Assembly (NCBI RefSeq): GCF_001693515.2
Contig: NZ_CP042968.1
Span: 7,720,501-7,784,500 of the forward strand
Origin: Bradyrhizobium paxllaeri
GTDB taxonomy: Bacteria > Pseudomonadota > Alphaproteobacteria > Rhizobiales > Xanthobacteraceae
DNA: 64,000 bases
Direction of reading: 5' to 3'
The number at the start of each line of letters is the position of its first letter. Position 1 is the stretch's first letter. Below, in pieces: positions 1 through 8,540 of this stretch. A program made the translations under genes and the position numbers. The notes under the pieces were generated by a model. The model ran no database searches. It saw only the letters and a program-made list of their open reading frames with translations, and was not told the origin of the DNA.

Positions 1-1
1 C

Positions 2-787
2 TGCTACTTCCTGTCGCTCGAGAAAAGCAAGGGTCAGGAATTCAACTGGCAGTACAATTTTGTTTCCTGGGTCATCGGCATCAATCTGACGGTCGAGTAC
101 GGCGTCAAATTCGCCTACGAGAACACGGTCGGCCGCATCACCCAGGCGATCGCCGGGAGCGACACCGAGGCCGATGGTTTCATTGCAAAATCCTGGAACA
201 GCTACGCCAAGACGCTGTACCAGACGACGTGGTACCACTACCCCTACTTCGCCGATCTCCCGGGCATCTGGCGCGAAACTGCGCTCTTCAACGGAGCGTT
301 CGTCAGGAATGCCGAGCGGAAAATCGCGTTCTCGGTCTCGTACCTGCTCAAGGGCTCATACGCACAGCTGTGGCTCCTCGGCGCGGAGCAAAAAGACAAT
401 CAGACGTTCAGCGTCGTCCAATCAGCCAATCGCGCGCTTCTGAACGATGACGGCATCAAGGTCCTGAAGGAATTGAGCGGCAATCGCTTTCTCATCGAGA
501 CCGAACGATACGCAGGTTTCAAAGCCGCGCTTGTGAAGCTGATCGAAAGAAACGTCTCATTCATCGAGATCATGGGACACGAAACGATCGCGCTCGCGTA
601 TTTATCGAAGAACGCCGAGGAGCCGATCTCGGCGTCGGCCAGGGTGATCGACCGGCGAGAACTGTTTTACCATCCGGAGGGGTACAGACACCGGATTACC
701 CTCGAGGCGCGCGTCGACGCGTTGAAGGATACGCTACGCCTGATCGCTGACAACGGTTCGAAATTCGAGATGATCTATGATTTCTGA
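2..787 (+). CDS. Hypothetical protein, 5' end outside window
   Basis: An uninterrupted frame enters from the left edge and runs about 261 codons to a TGA at 785-787, so only the C-terminal part is seen. The visible start contains an aromatic-rich, hydrophobic stretch (SWVIGINLTVEYGVKFAY) that could be a membrane or amphipathic segment. The rest is mixed alpha/beta-like sequence ending in KFEMIYDF. I do not recognise the family. The third-position GC bias looks weaker than in neighbouring genes, which could mean recent acquisition. It ends 28 bases before the 3' end of a tRNA-Gly gene, a common place for integrated DNA, but no integrase is visible. Confidence 0.6.
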   Translation, partial: CYFLSLEKSKGQEFNWQYNFVSWVIGINLTVEYGVKFAYENTVGRITQAIAGSDTEADGFIAKSWNSYAKTLYQTTWYHYPYFADLPGIWRETALFNGAFVRNAERKIAFSVSYLLKGSYAQLWLLGAEQKDNQTFSVVQSANRALLNDDGIKVLKELSGNRFLIETERYAGFKAALVKLIERNVSFIEIMGHETIALAYLSKNAEEPISASARVIDRRELFYHPEGYRHRITLEARVDALKDTLRLIADNGSKFEMIYDF

Positions 788-815
788 ACCCGGCGTGATG
801 AGAGAGCCGGGAGAT

Positions 816-889
816 TGGAGCGGGCGAAGGGAATCGAACCCTCGTATGCAGCTTGGGAAGCTGCCGTTCTACCATTGAACTACGCCCGC
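816..889 (-). tRNA. tRNA-Gly (anticodon CCC)
   Basis: Read on the minus strand, a 7-bp acceptor stem GCGGGCG pairs with CGCCCGC. The anticodon arm GCAGC-TTCCCAA-GCTGC gives anticodon CCC, and the T-arm has the GGTTCGATTCC pattern. The 3' CCA is encoded (TGG on the plus strand at 816-818). This tRNA reads GGG glycine codons. Confidence 0.95.
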
Positions 890-1032
890 GGCTCGTACCC
901 CATGATTAGCCGACCGCGCGGCATTCGCCAAGCTGTTCCGTTGTTCGCCCGGCCTTACTGTTAACTTCGCCAAAATTCCGGATGCGATTCATCGCGCCGA
1001 TGCTATGATTCCAAGTCAGGGCTGGGTGGCGT

Positions 1033-1611
1033 ATGACGGGGCGTGGGTACACCATATTTGACACGGCGATCGGCCGCTGCGGGATTTCGTGGAGCCCGGC
1101 GGGCATTATCGGCGTGCAGCTCCCCGAAGTCCGCGAGATCGATACGCGGCGGCGGCTCTACCAGCTTTATCCCGATGCCCGCGAGCTCCCCCCGCCCGCG
1201 AACGTGCAGATCGCGATCGAGGGCATCGGCGCGCTGCTGCGCGGGGCGGTGTGCGATCTTGCCGACATCACACTGGATATGACCGGCATTCCTGCCTTCA
1301 GCCAGCGCGTCTACGCCTATGCACGCCAGATCCCGCGCGGCGAGACCCGGACTTATGCGGAAGTAGCTAGCAGCCTTCGCGCCTCCGGCGCGGTCCATTC
1401 GGTGTTGCAGGCGATCGGCCGCAACCCCTTCATGATCATCGTGCCCTGCCATCGCGTGCTCGAAGCGGGCAATTACGCCGACAAGATCTCGGCCCATGGC
1501 GGGGCGATTTCCAAGCGGCGGCTGCTTTCGATCGAGGGCGCCAGCCCGACCGCCAGCAAGACGCTCTTCGACGTACTGCTGCCGGTTGCGCCGCCCCGCA
1601 CGCATCCCTAA
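1033..1611 (+). CDS. ogt: Methylated-DNA--[protein]-cysteine S-methyltransferase
   Basis: This is a suicide DNA-repair enzyme that transfers the alkyl group from O6-methylguanine to its own cysteine. The 192-residue protein carries the acceptor motif VPCHRV, with the acceptor Cys near residue 139. It is preceded by the helix-turn-helix region with conserved QAIGRNP and by the PRGETRTYAEVA segment typical of the family. No Ada N-terminal domain is fused. The next gene, an AraC-family regulator, starts 9 bases after the stop, so the two are probably cotranscribed. The family call is firm; the choice between ogt and ada-C-terminal-like names is conventional. Confidence 0.9.
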   Translation: MTGRGYTIFDTAIGRCGISWSPAGIIGVQLPEVREIDTRRRLYQLYPDARELPPPANVQIAIEGIGALLRGAVCDLADITLDMTGIPAFSQRVYAYARQIPRGETRTYAEVASSLRASGAVHSVLQAIGRNPFMIIVPCHRVLEAGNYADKISAHGGAISKRRLLSIEGASPTASKTLFDVLLPVAPPRTHP

Positions 1612-1620
1612 ATCTGCGGG

Positions 1621-2460
1621 ATGATCGCGACCACGCTCATCGAGCGCAAATCCATCTCGGTGTCGGACTTTCGCTGCACTGCGGGGCCCGGCGATACGCC
1701 GTTTGCGGAGCAGCACCGCTGCCACTCGATTTCCTATGTGCGCAAGGGCAGCTTTGGCCTGCACTGCCGCGGCAAGTTCAATGAGCTGGTGGCGGGCTCC
1801 GTACTGATCGGCCATCCCGGCGACGAATATACCTGCACCCATGAGCACGTCTGCGGCGACGAATGCCTTTCGTTCTTCCTGAGCCCTGAACTGGTGGACG
1901 CGCTCGGCGACAGCCAGACGCCGTGGCAGATCGGCGCCGCGCCGCCGCTGCCGGAGCTCGTGGTGCTGGGCGAGCTGGCGCAATCGGCAGCAGATGGCAG
2001 CAGCGACATCGGCCTCGACGAAATCGGCCAGGTGCTGGCGAGCCGCTTTGTCGAGGTGGTGTCCGGCAAGCCGCGCAAATCCGGTCCCGATGCGGCGCGC
2101 GATCGTCGCCGCGCAGTGGAAACCGCGCTGTGGATCGACGCCAATTCGCACCGTCAGATCAATCTGGAGGACGCGGCCGCGCAGGCCGGGATCAGCCCGT
2201 TTCATTTCCTGCGGCTGTTCTCGGAAGTGCTCGGCGTCACCCCGCACCAATATCTGGTTCGCTCGCGATTGCGCCACGCCGCGCGGCGCCTCGCCGACGA
2301 CGACAGCGCGGTCACCGACATCGCCTATGACGTCGGCTTTGCCGATCTCTCCAATTTCGTGCGCACCTTCCATCGCGCCGCCGGCGCTTCGCCGCTGAAG
2401 TTCCGCCAGGCCTCGCGGGGCCAGCGCAAGATTTTCCAAGAACGGCTGGCCCTCAACTAG
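1621..2460 (+). CDS. AraC family transcriptional regulator
   Basis: A 279-residue protein. The C-terminal third (about residues 175-275) has the double helix-turn-helix of the AraC family, including [16 protein letters not shown] and the second-helix signature [20 protein letters not shown]. The N-terminal half is a probable cupin-like sensor ([17 protein letters not shown]) with several cysteines, including a [11 protein letters not shown] run. It follows ogt by 9 bases and lies 52 bases before a VOC-fold gene, so the three likely form one unit. The effector is unknown. It does not look like the Ada N-terminal domain. Confidence 0.88.
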   Translation: MIATTLIERKSISVSDFRCTAGPGDTPFAEQHRCHSISYVRKGSFGLHCRGKFNELVAGSVLIGHPGDEYTCTHEHVCGDECLSFFLSPELVDALGDSQTPWQIGAAPPLPELVVLGELAQSAADGSSDIGLDEIGQVLASRFVEVVSGKPRKSGPDAARDRRRAVETALWIDANSHRQINLEDAAAQAGISPFHFLRLFSEVLGVTPHQYLVRSRLRHAARRLADDDSAVTDIAYDVGFADLSNFVRTFHRAAGASPLKFRQASRGQRKIFQERLALN

Positions 2461-2512
2461 CTAGGCTTTCTCCAGGCCGCGCTTTTCGCGGCACTTTCGA
2501 CTGGAGAATATC

Positions 2513-2872
2513 ATGTACGACCACATCGGATTACGCGTCGGCGATCTCGACGCCAGCGTGCGCTTCTATACCGCAGCGCTGGCGCCGCTCGGCTTCGTGC
2601 TGTGCTCGCGCGACGATTCCGGCGCGGGCTTTGGCCCGAAGGACGCACCCGCGCTCTGGCTGCATCTGCACAAGGGCAAGGCCGCAACCGGCGCGCATGT
2701 CGCGTTCCGCGCCAAGGATCATGCCGCGATCGAGAAATTCCATGCCGAAGGGCTGAAGGCCGGCGGCCGCGACAATGGCAGTGCCGGGCCGCGCGCGGAT
2801 TACAGCCCGACCTATTACGCCGCGTTCCTGATCGATCCCGACGGCAACAATGTCGAGGCTGTCTGTACGTAG
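2513..2872 (+). CDS. VOC family (glyoxalase/bleomycin-resistance fold) protein
   Basis: A 119-residue single-domain protein beginning MYDHIGLRVGDLDASVRFYTAAL, the classic first beta-alpha unit of the VOC fold. It ends with AAFLIDPDGNNVEAV, the usual metal-ligand strand with a C-terminal glutamate. These proteins often act as lyases, dioxygenases or resistance proteins; nothing here fixes a substrate. A good ribosome site (GGAG, 6 bases before the ATG) supports the start. It follows the AraC-regulator gene at a short distance. Confidence 0.85.
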   Translation: MYDHIGLRVGDLDASVRFYTAALAPLGFVLCSRDDSGAGFGPKDAPALWLHLHKGKAATGAHVAFRAKDHAAIEKFHAEGLKAGGRDNGSAGPRADYSPTYYAAFLIDPDGNNVEAVCT

Positions 2873-2887
2873 CCCCACCACTAGTGC

Positions 2888-2980
2888 GTAGGGTGGGCAA
2901 AGCGAAGCGTGCCCACCACAACAACTTGAGCTCTTGGAGAGATGGTGGGCACGGCGCAAGTGCGCCTTTGCCCACCCTAC
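2888..2980. repeat. Family A intergenic inverted repeat, copy 1
   Basis: The left arm GTAGGGTGGGCAAAGCGAAG continues into CGTGCCCACC. The right arm has GGTGGGCACGGCGC and ends TTTGCCCACCCTAC. The two arms are near reverse complements around a short variable centre. Other copies lie near 9746, 15617, 16184 and 47625. Confidence 0.85.
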
Positions 2981-3010
2981 GATTCCCTAACAAACGACGG
3001 ACTCATCATC

Positions 3011-3412
3011 ATGGCCTCCATCCACAAAGAGATCCTCATCGACGCCAACCCTGACGACGTCTGGGATGCACTGCGCGATTTCGGTGCGCTGCATACGCGG
3101 CTGGTGCCCGGCTTCGTGACCGACACCAAACTCGATGGCGACGCACGCATTGTCACCTTCGCGAACGGCACGGTGGCGCGCGAAATTCTGGTCGACTGCG
3201 ACGAGACGCGGCGGCGGCTGGTCTATGCCATCGTCAGCGAGCGCATCAGGCAGCACAGCGCCTCCGCACAGGTCTTTGCCGCAAGCGGCGGCCGCACCCG
3301 CTTCGTGTGGATCGCCGACGTACTGCCGAACGAGTTCGCGCCCTATATGGGCGAGCAGATGGATCTGGGCCTGCTCGCCATGCAGAAGGCGCTGGGGCGC
3401 AGCGCGGCCTGA
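3011..3412 (+). CDS. SRPBCC family protein (START-like ligand-binding fold)
   Basis: A 133-residue protein whose start MASIHKEILIDANPDDVWDAL matches the polyketide cyclase/START-like (SRPBCC) fold. FVWIADVLPNEFAPYMGEQMDLGL is the usual C-terminal strand and long helix. The fold binds hydrophobic ligands and sometimes catalyses cyclase or lyase chemistry; no specific role can be assigned. The frame is open back to 2942, but that extension runs through family A repeat 1, so the ATG at 3011 is preferred. Confidence 0.82.
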   Translation: MASIHKEILIDANPDDVWDALRDFGALHTRLVPGFVTDTKLDGDARIVTFANGTVAREILVDCDETRRRLVYAIVSERIRQHSASAQVFAASGGRTRFVWIADVLPNEFAPYMGEQMDLGLLAMQKALGRSAA

Positions 3413-3528
3413 AGGTTCGTGCAAGCGTGATCTCCCGCACAGATCGGCCCACCGCCCGCTCCTAGCTTTTGCTCCATGCGTCCGAACGGCGCCGCGTCCG
3501 CGGTGGCCGGCGCATGAGGAGTCAAAAC

Positions 3529-3987
3529 ATGACGGGAGCTGACAAGGTAGTCTGCCAGGCGGCCACGCTGCTGTTGCTGTTTGTCCTGACGTCGACGCCG
3601 GCGAAGGCGCAATTCGCCGGTGGAGGCGGCGGCCAGGACATGATGACGCAGATGGCGCCGATGCTGGAAATGATGAAGGCAAAGATGGGCAAGCGCCGCT
3701 TCGCCGCGATGATGCAGACCATGGGCCCGATGATGAGCCGCATGATGGAAGGCGGCGGCGGAGGCCTGGGTGGCATGATGGGCGGCGGCATTCCGGCCGG
3801 CGGCTACATGCCCGACAGTTACGGCATCGGCACCGGCGGCATGAATTTCGGCGGCATGGGCGGCGGCGATTTCATGGGCATGCTCGGCGGCGCCGGCGGC
3901 AGCGAGCTGATGAGCATGGTTCCGCAGTTGATGCGCATGACCAATGTCGGCGGCGGCCGTCACGGACGGCGGCATCGACGGCGGTAA
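3529..3987 (+). CDS. Met/Gly-rich exported protein of unknown function
   Basis: A 152-residue protein. Residues 1 to about 28 form a signal peptide (VVCQAATLLLLFVLTSTPAKA, probable cleavage at AKA-QF). The mature part is unusually rich in methionine, often as MM pairs, and glycine, and ends in an Arg/His-rich tail (HGRRHRRR). An AGGAG ribosome site at 3517-3521 fits the ATG at 3529; an upstream ATG at 3514 is possible. Met-rich exported proteins can bind Cu(I) or Ag(I), but that is inference. I do not recognise a named family. It is convergent with the MATE gene. Confidence 0.72.
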   Translation: MTGADKVVCQAATLLLLFVLTSTPAKAQFAGGGGGQDMMTQMAPMLEMMKAKMGKRRFAAMMQTMGPMMSRMMEGGGGGLGGMMGGGIPAGGYMPDSYGIGTGGMNFGGMGGGDFMGMLGGAGGSELMSMVPQLMRMTNVGGGRHGRRHRRR

Positions 3988-3994
3988 TTATTCC

Positions 3995-4034
3995 GTCATT
4001 CCGGGATGGTCCGAAGGACCAGACCCGGAATGAC
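3995..4034. repeat. Inverted repeat, possible two-way terminator
   Basis: GTCATTCCGGG at the left pairs with CCCGGAATGAC at the right, with an inner TGGTCC/GGACCA stem. It fills the 53-base gap between two convergent genes, so it could end transcription from both sides. It is also a common type of dispersed repeat in this lineage; a related element is at 39541-39621. Confidence 0.6.
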
Positions 4035-4040
4035 AAGTGG

Positions 4041-5480
4041 TCACGACAACACCGGCCTCGCCTCGGGCACACGCTGCTTCGGCCCCCAGCGGGTCAGCAT
4101 CACGCTGACGCATGAGAGCACGCCGAGCAGCACCATCGACGACGACGCCAGCACGAAGAAATTCTGCGCAGTGGCGCCGTGCGACAGCAACCACCAGCCA
4201 CCGGCGAGGATAAACAGCAGCCGCGCGGTTTGCGCGAGCACCGGACCGATCACCTTGGCCGCGCCTTGCGACGAAAAATAGCACGTCGTGGCGAGGCCGA
4301 GGAAAGCATACATCGGCGCCGCCGTAGACAAATACTGCCGGCTGGCGGCACGCACGTTCGCATCGTCGGTGAACAGATTCACCCAGATGTCGGGGAATGA
4401 CGCGATGAAGGTTGCAACCGTGCCGACCGAGACGAATGCAACGCCCCCCGCGATCCAGCAGATCCTGCGGGCCCGCGCAATACGCTCTGCACCAACCGCC
4501 ATGCCGACCATCGGTACCGTGGCAATGCCGACGGCGAATGCGATCGACGTCAACATGAATTCGAGCCGCGCGCCTATGCCGTAGCCGGCCAGGATTTCGG
4601 TGCCGAAACTTGCCAGCATGTGGGTGAAGATGCTGATGGTCAGCACCGATTGCAGCGGCGAGAAGCAGGCAATGGCGCCGACCTTCAAAATGTCGATGAA
4701 CATCGGCCAGCGAATGCGAAGGCCCCGGATCTTCGGAACGACGCGCGCGCGGCCCGAGAACAGATACCATGTCATCACGGAAATGCTGATGAGGTAGGCG
4801 ATCAGCGAGCCGGCCGCGACACCGCGCATGCCGAATTGCGGAATCGGACCGAGGCCCAAACCGAGCGTGCCGCCCAGAATGATCTGGCAAACCGCCGACG
4901 AGAGCATCAAGGCCGACGGCAGCTTCATGTTGCCGGTGCCGCGCAGGATGCCCGACATCGTGTTCATCAGCCACGGTACCACGGCGCCGCCGAAGAAGAT
5001 TTGCGTATAGGCGACCGCCTGCGTCAGCACATTGCCGCGGCCGCCGAGCAGCTCGAGCAGCGCAGGCCCGAAGATCAGCATGCCCAGCATGAAGACGAGG
5101 CCAAAGCACAGGCCGATCAATAGCGCGTGCGAGGCAAGGGTGGAGGCGCGGTCGCGGTCGCCGGCGCCGAGCGCACGCGCGATCGCGGATGCCACGCCGC
5201 CACCCATCGCGCCGCCGGACATCGTCATGGTCAGGATCACCGTTGGAAACACCAGCGCCATCGCCGCCAGCGATTCCACGCCCAGGCGCCCGATATAGGA
5301 GGTCTCGGCGATGACGACGCAGGTGCCCGCGGTGAGCGCGATCACGTTCGGCCAGGCGAGCCACAACAGCGTGCGCAGGATCGGGCCGTCGAGCAACGCG
5401 TTCTTCGCCCGCGGCTCCGGCGGCGGCAGCGGACGCTCCTTGTCGTCCACGGGAATTTCGGCGACGCCAAGGTCGGACAT
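4041..5480 (-). CDS. MATE family multidrug/cation efflux transporter
   Basis: A 479-residue polytopic inner-membrane protein of usual MATE length. It has about 12 hydrophobic segments in two homologous halves, including LLWLAWPNVIALTAGTCVVIAETSYIG at the start of the first half and MRGVAAGSLIAYL between the halves. MATE proteins export cationic drugs using a proton or sodium gradient. The frame is open 29 codons further upstream, but the ATG at 5480 follows a GGGGAGCAG ribosome site and begins MSDLGVAE, so it is preferred. Substrate unknown. Confidence 0.87.
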   Translation of the reverse strand: MSDLGVAEIPVDDKERPLPPPEPRAKNALLDGPILRTLLWLAWPNVIALTAGTCVVIAETSYIGRLGVESLAAMALVFPTVILTMTMSGGAMGGGVASAIARALGAGDRDRASTLASHALLIGLCFGLVFMLGMLIFGPALLELLGGRGNVLTQAVAYTQIFFGGAVVPWLMNTMSGILRGTGNMKLPSALMLSSAVCQIILGGTLGLGLGPIPQFGMRGVAAGSLIAYLISISVMTWYLFSGRARVVPKIRGLRIRWPMFIDILKVGAIACFSPLQSVLTISIFTHMLASFGTEILAGYGIGARLEFMLTSIAFAVGIATVPMVGMAVGAERIARARRICWIAGGVAFVSVGTVATFIASFPDIWVNLFTDDANVRAASRQYLSTAAPMYAFLGLATTCYFSSQGAAKVIGPVLAQTARLLFILAGGWWLLSHGATAQNFFVLASSSMVLLGVLSCVSVMLTRWGPKQRVPEARPVLS

Positions 5481-5719
5481 TTCTGCTCCCCGCGCGCGGT
5501 CTTTGGTAGCCCCGGCGTGCGCTTTCCTAGCATGGCTAGGGAACGATTCCGCGTGCACGGGGCGCAATGGGGGCCTGCGGGATTGCAGGCGGGGGCCATG
5601 CGTCCACCACCTGCGCGGGCCACGGCGTCGGCCAGCCGCTTCACAGGGAATTCATGCCGACTCCGAGAACGTTCGAGCCGGCACCGCATTGGTAAGGCAA
5701 CAATCCCTGGAACCTCGCT

Positions 5720-7054
5720 ATGCGCAAGAACATCCTTTTGGCAACATGCGTCGGCGCATTGGCGCTGCCGCTGGCTGCCTGCAACGATCCCAGGGACACC
5801 GCGACCGTGGCGCAGAGCTATGGTCCCTCACCCACTTTGCCGCCGCCGGAACATTCATGGATCCCGACGGTCGATATCGCGTCGGTCAACCGCTGGCCGG
5901 ACGGCGCCAAGCCGACCGCGGCCAATGGCATGACGGTCACCGCCTTTGCTACCGGGCTCGATCATCCGCGCACCGTCTACACGCTGCCGAATGGCGACGT
6001 GCTGGTCGCCGAGAGCAACGCGCCGCCGAAACAGAGCGGCTTCAGCATCAAGGGCTTCATCTACGGGTTGGCGCAGAGCCGGGCGGGCGCGGGCGTGCCG
6101 AGCGCCAACCGTATCACGCTGTTGCGCGATGCCGACGGTGACGGCGTGGCCGAAACCCGCAGCGTCTTCCTGAGCAATCTGAATTCGCCGTTCGGCATGG
6201 TGCTGGTCGGCGAGGATTTCTACGTCGCCAATGCCGATGCGATCATGAAATTCCCGTACCGCGAAGGCGACACCAAGATCAGCGCGGCCGGCGTCAAGCT
6301 GGCGGACCTGCCCGGCGGCCCGATCAATCACCACTGGACCAAGGACCTGACGGCGAGCGCCGATGGAAGCAAGCTTTATGCGACCGTCGGCTCCAACAGC
6401 AACATCGGCGAAAACGGCATGGAGGCCGAGAAAGATCGCGCCGCTGTGCTGGAAGTCGATCGCGCCAGCGGCCAATGGCGCGTGTTCGCATCAGGCCTGC
6501 GCAATCCGAACGGCCCCGCATGGAATCCGACGACGGGCGAGCTCTGGGTCGTCGTCAACGAGCGCGATGAACTCGGCAATGATCTGGTGCCCGATTACAT
6601 GACCTCGGTGAAGGATGGCGCCTTCTACGGCTGGCCGTACAGCTATTTCGGCGACCGCGTCGATACGCGCGTCGAGCCGCGACGGCCCGACCTGGTGCAG
6701 AAGGCGATGGCGCCTGATTATGCGCTCGGCGCGCATACGGCCTCGCTCGGGCTCGCCTTCAACATCGGGAATCTCTTTCCACCCGACATGGAAGGCGGCG
6801 CCTTCATCGGCCAGCACGGCTCGTGGAATCGCAAGCCTCGCGCCGGCTACAAGGTGATCTTCGTGCCGTTCAAGGACGGCAAGCCATCGGGCGGGCCGCA
6901 GGACGTGCTGACCGGCTTCCTCAACGACAACGGCGAAGCGCAGGGCCGCCCGGTCGGTGTGCGGCTCGACAAGCAGGGCGCGCTGCTGGTGGCTGACGAC
7001 GTCGGCAACACGGTGTGGCGCGTGACGCCGGCGGCGAAATCGGCGGCGCGGTAG
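5720..7054 (+). CDS. Sorbosone dehydrogenase family protein (PQQ-type beta-propeller lipoprotein)
   Basis: A 444-residue exported protein. Its signal sequence ends in the lipobox LAAC, so Cys21 should be lipidated. The mature part is a six-bladed beta-propeller of the glucose/sorbosone dehydrogenase type, with [23 protein letters not shown] near the start, [23 protein letters not shown] mid-protein and [22 protein letters not shown] near the end. Relatives oxidise sugars with PQQ, but many members have no proven activity. No PQQ synthesis genes are in the window. A lipid-anchored periplasmic location is inferred. Confidence 0.85.
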   Translation: MRKNILLATCVGALALPLAACNDPRDTATVAQSYGPSPTLPPPEHSWIPTVDIASVNRWPDGAKPTAANGMTVTAFATGLDHPRTVYTLPNGDVLVAESNAPPKQSGFSIKGFIYGLAQSRAGAGVPSANRITLLRDADGDGVAETRSVFLSNLNSPFGMVLVGEDFYVANADAIMKFPYREGDTKISAAGVKLADLPGGPINHHWTKDLTASADGSKLYATVGSNSNIGENGMEAEKDRAAVLEVDRASGQWRVFASGLRNPNGPAWNPTTGELWVVVNERDELGNDLVPDYMTSVKDGAFYGWPYSYFGDRVDTRVEPRRPDLVQKAMAPDYALGAHTASLGLAFNIGNLFPPDMEGGAFIGQHGSWNRKPRAGYKVIFVPFKDGKPSGGPQDVLTGFLNDNGEAQGRPVGVRLDKQGALLVADDVGNTVWRVTPAAKSAAR

Positions 7055-7061
7055 GGCTACC

Positions 7062-7149
7062 GTCGTCATTGCGAGGAGCGCAAGCGACGAAGCAATCCAC
7101 CTATCCGGTATGCCGCGCGATGGATTGCTTCGCTTCGCTCGCAATGACG
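7062..7149. repeat. Family B intergenic inverted repeat, copy 1
   Basis: Begins CGTCATTGCGAGGAGCGCAA, contains GAAGCAATCCA, and mirrors this with TGGATTGCTTCGCTTCGCTC and GCAATGACGG. Copies at 43091-43174 and 45931-46014 share the arms but differ in the centre. Confidence 0.85.
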
Positions 7150-7161
7150 GCGAACGGCGAG

Positions 7162-8316
7162 CTACACCCGGAAATGCTTGCTCAGCTTCAGTCCCTGCGC
7201 CTGGTAGTTCGAGCCGATGCGCTGGCCGTACATGGCGTCGGGGCGCGACAGCATCTTCTCGTAGACCAGGCGACCGACGATCTGGCCGTGCTCGAGGATG
7301 AACGGCACCTCGCGCGAGCGCACTTCGAGCACGGCGCGGGCGCCTTGCCCGCCGGCACCGGCATAGCCGAAGCCGGGATCGAAGAATCCCGCATAGTGCA
7401 CGCGGAATTCGCCGACCAGCGGATCGAACGGCACCATTTCCGCGGCGTAGTCCGGTGGCACCTGCACGGCTTCTTTCGAGGCCAGGATGTAGAATTCGCC
7501 GGGATCGAGGATCAGGCTGCCGTCGGGGCGCGCCGGGATCGGCTCCCAGAATTCGTCGACGCCATAGCCGCCGCGACGGTCGACATCGACGACGCCGGTA
7601 TGGCGCTTGGCGCGGTAGCCGACGAAACCGCCGGAATTCTCGCCGGAAAGATCAACCGAGAGTGCGACGCCGTTGGCCAGATCAGCGTCGTCGATATCGA
7701 CCAGCCGTTCGGCGTCGTGCAGCGCATCGAGCTCGTCGGCATTGAGGATGGCGTCGCCGGTGCGGAAGCGTACCTGCGAGAGCCGCGAGCCCTCGCGCAG
7801 CAGCACCGGAAACGTCTTCGGGCTGATCTCGGCATAGAGCGGGCCGTGATAGCCGGCGCCGATCATGTCGAAGCGGCGGGTGCCGTCGGCGATCACGCGC
7901 GTGAACACGTCGAGGCGGCCGGTGGAGCTCTTCGGATTGGCGGCAGCCACGATCTCCGGCGGCAAAGCGAGACTTTCCAGCAGCGGAACGATGTAGACGC
8001 AATTGGTCTCCAGCACCGCCCCGTCGGAGAGATTTATTTCGTGCAGTTTCAGTTCGTCGATGCGCTCGGCAACGGTCGCGCCGGGGCCGGGCAGGAAGCT
8101 CGCGCGCACCCGGTAGGCGATGTCACCCAGCCGCAGGTCCAGGCTGGCCGGCTGGATCTGGCTTTCGACAAAGGGATAGGCCGGCAGGATCAGGCCCGCA
8201 TCCGCCATCGCCGCGATCATGCGGTCGGGCAGAATCCCGTTGGCGTCGGGCGGTAGCGTGAACGACACGGCGCGGTCCTCTGAGGTGGCCCTTTCGGATG
8301 CCCAAATGTCATCCAA
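7162..8316 (-). CDS. dcd: 2'-deoxycytidine 5'-triphosphate deaminase
   Basis: Deaminates dCTP to dUTP in thymidylate synthesis. The 384-residue protein is the long alphaproteobacterial form, made of two dCTP-deaminase/dUTPase-like halves. Visible signatures are VESQIQPASLDLRLGDIAYRVR in the first half and NPKSSTGRLDVFTRVI and GYHGPLYAEISPKTF around the nucleotide site. The second half has a matching FDPLVGEFRVHYAGFFDPGFGY segment. The start at 8316 leaves about 40 bases to the metZ promoter on the other strand, so the two are divergently transcribed. Confidence 0.9.
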   Translation of the reverse strand: MDDIWASERATSEDRAVSFTLPPDANGILPDRMIAAMADAGLILPAYPFVESQIQPASLDLRLGDIAYRVRASFLPGPGATVAERIDELKLHEINLSDGAVLETNCVYIVPLLESLALPPEIVAAANPKSSTGRLDVFTRVIADGTRRFDMIGAGYHGPLYAEISPKTFPVLLREGSRLSQVRFRTGDAILNADELDALHDAERLVDIDDADLANGVALSVDLSGENSGGFVGYRAKRHTGVVDVDRRGGYGVDEFWEPIPARPDGSLILDPGEFYILASKEAVQVPPDYAAEMVPFDPLVGEFRVHYAGFFDPGFGYAGAGGQGARAVLEVRSREVPFILEHGQIVGRLVYEKMLSRPDAMYGQRIGSNYQAQGLKLSKHFRV

Positions 8317-8358
8317 ACCTCGTCAATATGGGCTTTTAGGGGTTATCCGATGGCCGCC

Positions 8359-8387
8359 TTGACTGAAAGGGCGCAAGCGAATATCAG
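8359..8387 (+). promoter_or_regulatory. Sigma-70-type promoter for the metZ riboswitch leader
   Basis: TTGACT at 8359-8364 and TATCAG at 8382-8387 are separated by 17 bases. The predicted transcription start, about 7 bases further on, falls at the first base of the SAM-II aptamer. The position is a strong argument, though the -10 is only a partial match. Confidence 0.65.
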
Positions 8388-8394
8388 CATGACT

Positions 8395-8451
8395 TATCCC
8401 GTGGTGATTTGAGCCGGCCGGCTTGCAGCCACGTTAAATAAATCGCTAAAC
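8395..8451 (+). ncRNA. SAM-II riboswitch aptamer
   Basis: The run CCCGTGGTGATTTG, then CCGGCCGGCTTGCAGCCACG, then TTAAATAAATCGCTAAA closely matches the SAM-II (metA motif) consensus, including the loop and pseudoknot-forming segments. SAM-II aptamers bind S-adenosylmethionine and lie ahead of methionine genes in alphaproteobacteria. Here the gene is metZ, 90 bases downstream. Confidence 0.93.
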
Positions 8452-8540
8452 AGGCCGGGGACACGTGTGATCCCGGCCTGTGGAAATTTTTCCAGGCCGG
8501 TTTTTTGTGACCATTTTCCAGTGGTCACGGCGGAGGTCAC
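8451..8540 (+). promoter_or_regulatory. metZ leader expression platform (competing hairpins)
   Basis: Three segments compete. CAGGCCGGGGA (8451-8461) can pair with TCCCGGCCTG (8471-8480), or that segment can pair with CAGGCCGG (8493-8500), which is followed at once by TTTTTT and so looks like an intrinsic terminator. Further on, GTGACC (8507-8512) can pair with GGTCAC at 8523-8528, or with GGTCAC at 8535-8540, which overlaps the GGAGG ribosome site (8532-8536). How the aptamer feeds into these switches is inference. Confidence 0.7.

Noticed and set aside
816..889. Integration site of a genomic island at tRNA-Gly
   Set aside because: The unrecognised gene next to it is suggestive, but no integrase or repeated tRNA end was found in the window.
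1003..2439. 478-residue frame on the minus strand across ogt and the AraC gene
   Set aside because: It is fully antisense to two well-recognised genes and reads as Arg/Ala/His-rich low-complexity sequence, typical of GC-rich shadows.
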